The notes under the pieces are model-generated. The model made no database searches and had not been told where the DNA came from. It saw only the letters and a list, made by a program, of their open reading frames with translations. The position numbers and the translations under genes were made by a program. A stretch of DNA of 64,000 nt from Pseudacidovorax sp. NFM-22 (GTDB taxonomy: Bacteria > Pseudomonadota > Gammaproteobacteria > Burkholderiales > Burkholderiaceae_C), in contig NZ_JACBFY010000003.1 in NCBI RefSeq assembly GCF_021401245.1, forward strand, positions 310,001-374,000, in the 5' to 3' direction. Shown here piece by piece: positions 58,553 to 64,000 of the stretch. Position 1 is the first letter of the stretch; the number at the start of each line of letters is the position of its first letter.

Positions 58553-59625
58553 GCCGCCGCCTTCGGCTGCTCTCCGTACTGCTTGGCCACCCAGTCACGG
58601 TAGCCGCCGCTTTGCACGTTGCGCACCCACTCCTGGTTGGCCAGGTACCACTCGACCGTCTTGCGGATGCCGGTGTCGAAGGTCTCGGCCGGCTTCCACC
58701 CCAGTTCGCGCTCGAGCTTGCGTGCGTCGATGGCGTAGCGGCGGTCGTGGCCGGGGCGGTCGGTGACGTAGGTGATCTGCTCGGCGTAGGCCTTGCCGTC
58801 GGCGCGGGGCTGCAGCTCGTCCAGCAGCGCGCACACGGTCTTGACGATCTCGATGTTGGGCTTCTCGTTCCAGCCGCCCACGTTGTAGGTCTCGCCCAGC
58901 TGGCCGGCTTCCAGCACGCGGCGGATGGCGCTGCAGTGGTCCTTCACGTAGAGCCAGTCGCGCACCTGCATGCCGTCGCCGTAGACCGGCAGGGGCTTGC
59001 CGGCCAGGGCGTTGACGATCATGAGCGGGATCAGCTTCTCGGGGAAGTGGAAGGGCCCGTAGTTGTTGGAGCAGTTGGTGGTCAGCACCGGCAGGCCGTA
59101 GGTGTGGTGCCAGGCGCGCACCAGGTGGTCGCTGGCGGCCTTGCTGGCCGAGTAGGGGCTGTTGGGCTCGTACTTGTTCTCTTCGGTGAAGGCCGGGTCG
59201 GTGGGCGAGAGGGTGCCGTAGACCTCGTCGGTGGAGACGTGCAGGAAGCGGAAGGCCGCCTTGCGCTCGGCCGGCAGCTGGCTCCAGTAGCCGCGCACCG
59301 ATTCGAGCAGGCGGAAGGTGCCCAGCACGTTGGTCTGGATGAAGTCCTCGGGGCCGTGGATGGAGCGGTCCACATGCGACTCGGCGGCGAAGTTGACGAC
59401 GGCGCGGGGCTGGTGCTCGGCCAGCAGGCGGTCGATGAGAGTGCTGTCGCCGATGTCGCCCTGCACGAAGACGTGGCGCTTGTCGCCATCGAGCGAGGCC
59501 AGCGTCTGGAGGTTGCCTGCGTAGGTCAGCTTGTCGAGGTTGACGACCGGCTCGTCGGCACCAGCCAGCCAGTCGAGCACGAAGTTGGCGCCGATGAAGC
59601 CGGCGCCGCCTGTCACAAGGATCAT
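58549..59625 (-). CDS. rfbB: dTDP-glucose 4,6-dehydratase
   Basis: A 358-aa extended short-chain dehydrogenase, second step of the pathway. [20 protein letters not shown], the STDEVYG motif with catalytic D-E, and Y-x3-K in [15 protein letters not shown] are diagnostic, as is [19 protein letters not shown] placed the start at MILVTGG; the frame is open 31 codons upstream over the promoter. It is the first gene of rfbBDAC. Confidence 0.97.
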   Translation of the reverse strand: MILVTGGAGFIGANFVLDWLAGADEPVVNLDKLTYAGNLQTLASLDGDKRHVFVQGDIGDSTLIDRLLAEHQPRAVVNFAAESHVDRSIHGPEDFIQTNVLGTFRLLESVRGYWSQLPAERKAAFRFLHVSTDEVYGTLSPTDPAFTEENKYEPNSPYSASKAASDHLVRAWHHTYGLPVLTTNCSNNYGPFHFPEKLIPLMIVNALAGKPLPVYGDGMQVRDWLYVKDHCSAIRRVLEAGQLGETYNVGGWNEKPNIEIVKTVCALLDELQPRADGKAYAEQITYVTDRPGHDRRYAIDARKLERELGWKPAETFDTGIRKTVEWYLANQEWVRNVQSGGYRDWVAKQYGEQPKAAA

Positions 59626-59939
59626 GGAAGTAAGAGGAAGGGTTGAAGATGCGGGCCAGCACCCTGCGCCGATGCACCGACTGCCGGAATGTTGAACATT
59701 ATGAGGCAGGGTTTGCACTTACTCAAACTTACATGTGTTTGTTGTTTTATGAGGACGGTGGGCTGAAGCCTGTGACTTCGTCTTTTGGCACCGTATCTCT
59801 TTTACTTGTTTTATAAGCTTCGCTGTTTGTTCTAACGTCAAAACGCATGCGTTCTAAAAGCACTGCGCATAGGGGTTGAGCATTATTCTTCTAGGACTAC
59901 AAGCGAATGGCCCGTGAAGGCCGGCAGTGGCAGACGCCG
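59626..59939. other. Intergenic region with the rfb promoter and the border of the AT-rich island
   Basis: 314 bases without a gene. Composition changes from GC-rich to AT-rich at about 59,690. Apart from the rfbB promoter I see no repeat, terminator or attachment site. Confidence 0.6.
59698..59726 (-). promoter_or_regulatory. Promoter of rfbBDAC
   Basis: On the minus strand TTGAGT (59,726-59,721), a 17-base spacer and CATAAT (59,703-59,698), about 72 bases before the rfbB start. Both hexamers match sigma-70 at four to five positions. Confidence 0.55.
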
Positions 59940-60416
59940 TTAGGGGACCGCCAAAAACCTGCAGGAATTTTTTTCGCACACTTGTTGGCAGCTGCTGTAT
60001 TCCTCGGGAAAGAAGATCACGAGAGCTTTGCTCGGCTTGGTTCTTCTTATATATTCTAGATATTCTCCCTGCCTGATTCCTGCTCCTGTCCTCACCTCCA
60101 GGTATTCTCCAGTTATTTTTCCGTTGATGACTTCGACCCTCTTGATTTCATAGTTGCCTAGTTCTTCCTCCTGATCCGGAATCATCTTGGATTGCCAGAC
60201 TGCGGGGATATAGCTCCCTTCCTTGTACTGGACGTTTGCGAAAAGTTCTTGCCCGGTCTTCGCGTCCCGGTAGATGTGGAGCTTTAGCGCATATTGCTTT
60301 TCTCCCGCATTTCTAACTTGGTAGGAGTAGCAGCGCCTCTCCTCCAGCACTTCTGCGTGGGTTGTGCTCAGCACGAGCAACGAAATCGCCAATAGAGTGG
60401 AGTGTTTGATGAACAT
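59940..60416 (-). CDS. Exported 158-aa protein, paralogue family 2 (intact copy)
   Basis: A small protein with signal peptide residues 1-21 (IKHSTLLAISLLVLSTTHA). The mature part contains one early cysteine (C29) and three in the last 20 residues (SSCQQVCEKNSC), suggesting disulphides and a periplasmic place. No known domain. A near-identical but broken copy lies at 62,727-63,203, and the 34 bases before the start codon are also the same in both copies. It is the last gene of the array of exported proteins. An immunity role is inferred from context. Confidence 0.8.
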   Translation of the reverse strand: MFIKHSTLLAISLLVLSTTHAEVLEERRCYSYQVRNAGEKQYALKLHIYRDAKTGQELFANVQYKEGSYIPAVWQSKMIPDQEEELGNYEIKRVEVINGKITGEYLEVRTGAGIRQGEYLEYIRRTKPSKALVIFFPEEYSSCQQVCEKNSCRFLAVP

Positions 60417-60519
60417 TGGTTCCGATCATGTGGAGTACAGAAGCCGTCGACGCGCCGTGTAGTTTCTGCGTGGATAGAGCTTGATCCGGCGCGCCTGGAG
60501 CGGATTGAAAAATCTGCGA

Positions 60520-61014
60520 CTACTTTGAATATCTCAGAAACGACCGGCCCTTGAAATCAGGGCATTCTTCGTATTTTCCTTCAGTATCGAAATAGTAGTC
60601 CTCGCTGATTTCAGAAGCCGTTCGAAGATCAATCATGACACCGTTTCCGGATTCGATATTGAGGCGTTGCCCATCCTTCAAAAACCCAGCGCCGAAAATA
60701 CCGCTGCTTACTCCAAAGGTTCTGACAATCTTATTTTTCTCAAGATCCACCAATGTCGCCTCGCTGTCCTGGGGATGATTGGTATTGAATTTATTCGGCT
60801 TTCCCCAAACCAGCGCTTTGGTTTTGTCGCACTTGATCTGGTAGCCATCGATTGTGTGCGTGTAGTTGAATCTGCGGATTTTCTGTAATAACAGAGAAGC
60901 AGATATTTGGTTTAGCGCTTCCGGCTTTTCCGCGTGTGCGCTCGGATTGAGGGCAGCGACAACGGCGTACAGAAACAGCAATATTTTAGAAATTCCGATA
61001 TTCGCTGAACCCAT
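60520..61014 (-). CDS. Exported 164-aa protein, paralogue family 1
   Basis: Signal peptide to about residue 28 (KILLFLYAVVAALNPSAHA). The mature part is a paralogue of the protein encoded at 63,297: both share a GYxxxCxKxKxxxWGxPxxxNxxxPQ segment (here GYQIKCDKTKALVWGKPNKF), a TxVD strand, a GV...FxK stretch, a strand with VxIDL or VIINL, and a final EEC...FRKY or FLRYSK. The two are diverged, unlike the 158-aa copies that follow each of them. The function is unknown. Confidence 0.78.
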   Translation of the reverse strand: MGSANIGISKILLFLYAVVAALNPSAHAEKPEALNQISASLLLQKIRRFNYTHTIDGYQIKCDKTKALVWGKPNKFNTNHPQDSEATLVDLEKNKIVRTFGVSSGIFGAGFLKDGQRLNIESGNGVMIDLRTASEISEDYYFDTEGKYEECPDFKGRSFLRYSK

Positions 61015-61031
61015 CTTAATTATTCGACTCG

Positions 61032-61406
61032 TTATCTACGCCAAGCACATACTTGAAAGTCGGGTCCAGTCCAGCAGCCCGCGTCGGATTTGGAACGGAT
61101 TGCATCTCCCCATGTATTCTGTATACCGTCAGTGGTCATGCCACTCACCTTGGCTCTATTTCTGTTTACGACGAAGACGGTGATGGTTGACATGTCCTCA
61201 AATATTGGCGGATGGTTCTCCGGATGTGGCGCCCATAAGGTGAAGGTTCCACCGCCCTCACGGTGAATTTCGCAATCTCCCTGATAAAGTGCGCGCTCTG
61301 GAGCCGTTAGTTCGATTCTGCATGCCACTGTTTTTTCATCAGAAAAACAGAAGAAGGGCAGGCAATATAGGAGAAAGAAGAGGAGTGTCTTTGCTTTATT
61401 AATCAT
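61032..61406 (-). CDS. Small exported Cys-containing protein, 124 aa
   Basis: Signal peptide to about residue 22 (LLFFLLYCLPFFCFS). The mature part begins with a CRIEL strand and has the pattern ALYQGDCEIHREGGGTFTL followed at the end by AGCWTGPDFQVCAWRR. I recall small periplasmic proteins with the same two features (xYxxGxCxxxxxxGGxF and GxCWxNxxxxICAR), of unknown function, but cannot confirm the family here. It lies 17 bases before the 164-aa gene, so they are cotranscribed. Confidence 0.74.
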   Translation of the reverse strand: MINKAKTLLFFLLYCLPFFCFSDEKTVACRIELTAPERALYQGDCEIHREGGGTFTLWAPHPENHPPIFEDMSTITVFVVNRNRAKVSGMTTDGIQNTWGDAIRSKSDAGCWTGPDFQVCAWRR

Positions 61407-61567
61407 TCCGCTATTTTTTCCTGAAATTTCGGATCGAGTGGCCTGAAGAACCGTGCTTATTTATGGGCGGCAATCAGTTATCTACACTGAGCGAGTGGAT
61501 AATGGACAGAAAATCATGAATTTTCTGATGCGGAGTTAAAAACTCATCTAGAAATTAGTGAGGCACA

Positions 61568-62113
61568 CTAGTTTTTGCAAAGATAGTCCGACAAAAAGCT
61601 GATTTTGGGAGGAAGAATCTTTGGGTTCGATTGACAATCTTCCTCATCGTTTCTTTGGATAGAAAAAGAATAATCTGGCTTCCTTTTCGAGCTTGTAAGG
61701 CGCTCATAGACACGCACATCCTCTGAGCAGCAACCACTTGATCCCCTGAAAACATATAGGTTTTTTATAAATAAAACTGATGTGTACGATCCGGAGAAGA
61801 CCTTGACATATTGGTTATTCATCATTTTGTAGATGTCATGCACACATGATTGTCCGCACTGCCCGGTTGTCTCAATTTCCGGAAATCCGTCGTCATCAAT
61901 GTCTACAAGGCGCATGTCGGCAAATGGCGCTTCTTCCGTATTCTGCGTCACCTTGAAAATTTCCTGGCCCTTCCTGTTGAAAGCTCGTCCTATGATCAAG
62001 GCGGGCTTTCTGGTAACTTGAAGTCGAATTTGGTTCCGGTATTTTTCGGGCTCCGCTGCTGTGGCGTCAGCGATTCCGCAAAGAAAAACAAGGATCAGAC
62101 TTGCATATTTCAT
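61568..62113 (-). CDS. Exported 181-aa protein with FG-GAP-like Asp loop
   Basis: Signal peptide to about residue 19 (KYASLILVFLCGIADATA). The middle part VDIDDDGFPEIETTGQCGQ resembles the Asp-rich calcium loops of FG-GAP repeats and of XAC2610-type proteins, periplasmic immunity proteins against secreted lysozyme-like effectors; the following HDIYKMMNNQYVKVFSG strand also fits that pattern. Cysteines are plentiful (CGQSC, GCCSED, DCQSN, YLCKN). I chose ATG 62,113; a TTG three codons upstream is possible. Relationship to XAC2610 is a by-eye impression. Confidence 0.72.
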   Translation of the reverse strand: MKYASLILVFLCGIADATAAEPEKYRNQIRLQVTRKPALIIGRAFNRKGQEIFKVTQNTEEAPFADMRLVDIDDDGFPEIETTGQCGQSCVHDIYKMMNNQYVKVFSGSYTSVLFIKNLYVFRGSSGCCSEDVRVYERLTSSKRKPDYSFSIQRNDEEDCQSNPKILPPKISFLSDYLCKN

Positions 62114-62238
62114 GGTAAGCAACAGACGGCTTTGTAGACCTAGCAGTGAGGCAAAGGGCCTATATTTCGTTTGGCGTGGAGCGAGACATATGCATCAGGG
62201 GGCGAGCCGAAGGGATGAGCTGAATTTCTTGTTAATTT

Positions 62239-62643
62239 TTACCTCTTGCATTCAGCTAGGAGTGAGGCTACTGACTTGTATTTCATGATTTCTATGTGCT
62301 GTTTTATTTCCATTGCTGCACCGGTCGAATCAAATCGCGTGTCAGAAGACAAATCAGATTTAAGGCGGTCAATAGCATCAATTATTTTTCTTACTTCGGC
62401 TATGCACGCAGGATTTTTTATTTGCGCCTGCAATTTCGATGTTTCACTCGCTATTAGGTCCTCTGCACCCTGATAGCATTGAATATATGCCATTCCACAA
62501 CCTACATTGCAGTTTTTATTCGTTTTTTCAATCTCGCTTCGACATTGATTAAAGAAATTCTTTGATATGTTTTCTACGCTTATTTCTTTTGCGTTGATTG
62601 TGGAGGAAAATATAAGAACGGAAATAATTATGTGTTTTTTCAT
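62239..62643 (-). CDS. Small exported helical Cys-rich protein, 134 aa
   Basis: Signal peptide of about 18 residues (KKHIIISVLIFSSTINA). The mature part is helical with cysteines in NQCRSE, KNCNVGCGMAYIQCYQG, PACIAEV and the last AECKR. The spacing slightly recalls DUF1311/LprI-type lysozyme-inhibitor domains, but I do not assert membership. It is AT-rich like its neighbours and lies on the same strand. Confidence 0.7.
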   Translation of the reverse strand: MKKHIIISVLIFSSTINAKEISVENISKNFFNQCRSEIEKTNKNCNVGCGMAYIQCYQGAEDLIASETSKLQAQIKNPACIAEVRKIIDAIDRLKSDLSSDTRFDSTGAAMEIKQHIEIMKYKSVASLLAECKR

Positions 62644-62726
62644 GGCCGCTGAAACACGCTATCGACAATGATGGGCGTGCAGAAATTCCTCTGCTGATGG
62701 CTCGATGAATTGGAGGTGGGATATCC

Positions 62727-63203
62727 CTATGGCGCTGCCAAAAGCTTACATGAATTGTTTTTGTATACCTGTTGGCATTTATTGTACTCAGTAGGAAAAA
62801 ATCACGGGAGACTTACTTTTTTTAGTTCTGCTTATATATTCTAGATATTTTCCTTGGCGATTACCGGCCCCCGTCCTTGCCTCTAAATATTCTCTCCAGT
62901 TATTTTCCCGTTGATGATTTCGACCCTCTTGATTTCATAGTTGCCTAGTTCTTCCTCCTGATCCGGAATCACCTTGGATTGCCAGACCGCAGGTATATAG
63001 CTCCCTCCCTTGTACTGGACGTTTGCGAAAAGTTCTTGCCCAGTCTTCGCGTCCCGGTAGATGTGGAGCTTTAGCGCATATTGCTTTTCTCCCGCGTTTC
63101 TAATTTGGTACGAGCAGCAGCGCTTCTCCTCCAGCACTTCTGCGTAGGTTGTACTCAGTACGAGTAACGAAATCGCCAATAGAGTGGAGTGTTTGATGAG
63201 CAT
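62727..63203 (-). pseudogene. Broken second copy of the 158-aa exported protein
   Basis: The first 104 residues differ from the copy at 59,940 at only eight positions by my count. A 2-base insertion (TATTCTCTCC instead of TATTCTCC, about 62,890) then shifts the frame and stops the protein at 106 aa. Reading on in the corrected frame gives EYLEARTGAGNRQGKYLEYI, then a further indel near 62,790, then TEYNKCQQVYKNNSC, matching the end of the intact copy. The 34 bases before the start codon equal those of the intact copy. Confidence 0.85.
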
Positions 63204-63296
63204 TGGTTCCGATCATGTGGAGTACAGAAGCCGTTGCAGGCGTCTCTCTTTTGGATCATGCCTGAGCAGGTTTCAGTTGGCTGATACATGATTGCT

Positions 63297-63791
63297 TTAG
63301 TATTTCCGAAACGTCTGCCAACCTGCTTTGCGACATTCCTCGTGGGAGAAATTATCTAGATTTTCTTCACTTGGAACATATTGAATCTTTCCATTATCCA
63401 GATTAATTATTACAGCTGAATCGGATACTAGTAGAGCATAATTTCTATTTTTCATGAATTGGACATCCATAACTCCTTGCCCTAAAATCTTCCTCTTGGC
63501 GGCTAGTGGACTTTTGCTGTCGACAATCGTCACGAATCCAATTTGCGGAGCGTTATAATTTAGTTCATCAGGAACGCCCCAAGCCACCAGCTTCGATTTA
63601 TTACAATTCACCTCGTAGCCCCAAATCGTTCCTCTTGCATCTATGGAAATGCTGGTTCCGGCGGTGTCAGTCTCTATTTTTATTCTGTTGCCAGAAATTT
63701 TCGCGCCAATTATCTCTGCGCTTGCAGCGGAAATGTAGATGGCGATTAAGACGGATGCTGCTCGCTTAAATTTTTTCGCTAAGGTATTCAT
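63297..63791 (-). CDS. Exported 164-aa protein, paralogue family 1 (first after the large gene)
   Basis: Signal peptide to about residue 25 (FKRAASVLIAIYISAASA). It shares GYEVNCNKSKLVAWGVPDELNYNAPQ, a TIVD strand and the EECRKAGWQTFRKY end with the 164-aa protein at 60,520. The start codon lies 26 bases inside the 3' end of the preceding large gene, in a different frame, so translation is coupled; this is what one expects of a cognate immunity gene. Function not proven. Confidence 0.78.
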   Translation of the reverse strand: MNTLAKKFKRAASVLIAIYISAASAEIIGAKISGNRIKIETDTAGTSISIDARGTIWGYEVNCNKSKLVAWGVPDELNYNAPQIGFVTIVDSKSPLAAKRKILGQGVMDVQFMKNRNYALLVSDSAVIINLDNGKIQYVPSEENLDNFSHEECRKAGWQTFRKY

Positions 63792-64000
63792 ACGTGGATT
63801 TCGTATAGTTCCATCTATCTGGGTTCGGGGGTACTTCGTGAGGGTTGATCAATGCAGTGACTTTATTTGAGGCCAATTCATTAACACCTTGATCGCTCGC
63901 CATTCCTATTTTTTGCATCGCAAAATAAAATCCGGCGCTGTCTAAGGCTAGATATGGATCATTTCCAATAACCTCCGGATTGTTTATGATCGGTCCTGGT
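63766..64000 (-). CDS. C-terminus of a large protein, possibly a peptidoglycan-hydrolase toxin
   Basis: The last 77 codons of a gene that enters from the right edge. It reads NDPYLALDSAGFYFAMQKIG, then VNELASNKVTALINPHEVPP and ends in TYEYLSEKI. The order (N-P-E/D..ATDP-like, then SAGFY/F, then a helix ending in VT..IN) is similar to the C-terminal helices of GH19 chitinase- or lysozyme-like domains found in secreted antibacterial effectors. The catalytic part is outside the window, so this is a tentative call. The stop lies inside the next gene. Confidence 0.5.
   Translation of the reverse strand, partial: PGPIINNPEVIGNDPYLALDSAGFYFAMQKIGMASDQGVNELASNKVTALINPHEVPPNPDRWNYTKSTYEYLSEKI

Overview
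The window is GC-rich chromosome from a beta-proteobacterium of the order Burkholderiales, most likely family Comamonadaceae. The indicators are two Bug-type periplasmic solute receptors, the gene run pyrG-kdsA-(..)-eno-ftsB, coaBC next to dut, dapA-bamC-MBL hydrolase, parE/parC around a DUF4124 lytic transglycosylase, and TACAAT -10 boxes very close to start codons. The species cannot be fixed from the sequence alone. Two stretches are clearly poorer in G+C than the rest: about 44,300-54,420 (polysaccharide genes) and about 59,640-64,000 (small secreted proteins). Both look acquired.

Layout. 1-8,470: end of tsaE, queG, an AEC transporter, two Bug receptors around xerD, a DUF455 ferritin-like protein, gamma-carbonic anhydrase, hslO and a Lys/Ala-rich exported protein. 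8,480-10,120: a ClsC-like phospholipase D lipoprotein. 10,140-17,052 (minus): a nine-gene run pyrG-kdsA-mntA-hepT-DUF1330-eno-ftsB-two unknowns, in which a MntA/HepT toxin-antitoxin pair is joined to kdsA by ATGA overlaps and the HepT lacks its usual N-terminal helices. 17,186-24,000: coaBC, a small membrane protein, dut, a glycine-zipper lipoprotein, an SlyD-like isomerase, a RoxA-like hydroxylase and an EAL phosphodiesterase with a degenerate GGDEF domain. 24,011-28,879 (minus): MFS transporter, 49-aa membrane protein, methyltransferase, dapA, bamC and an MBL hydrolase. 29,009-35,580: Uma2, parE, lytic transglycosylase, parC and a 63-aa membrane protein. 35,471-38,732 (minus): a compact four-gene cassette of unknown product (acyl-CoA dehydrogenase-like, PIG-L deacetylase, NodS-like methyltransferase, GT2). 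38,937-44,299: an NAD(P)-dependent dehydrogenase, tRNA-Cys, tRNA-Leu, two unknowns around a REP-like repeat cluster, murI and class I fumarase.

44,404-54,376 is a Wzx/Wzy-type O-antigen or exopolysaccharide cluster: initiating sugar transferase, flippase, pyruvyl transferase, UDP-galactopyranose mutase, polymerase, three GT2 enzymes and a tailspike-like protein without a signal peptide, closed by a strong hairpin terminator. An IS5-like element with a frameshifted transposase and a second IS remnant separate it from native-composition rfbBDAC (dTDP-L-rhamnose). Together the genes predict a glycan with rhamnose, galactofuranose and a pyruvate ketal.

59,940-64,000 is the most unusual part. On the minus strand, the C-terminus of a large protein running off the window overlaps the first of a series of small genes whose products all carry signal peptides. 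A two-gene cassette (164 aa + 158 aa) occurs twice, and one 158-aa copy is destroyed by two small indels. This has the architecture of a periplasm-acting toxin (possibly a peptidoglycan hydrolase) followed by an array of duplicated, diverging periplasmic immunity proteins.
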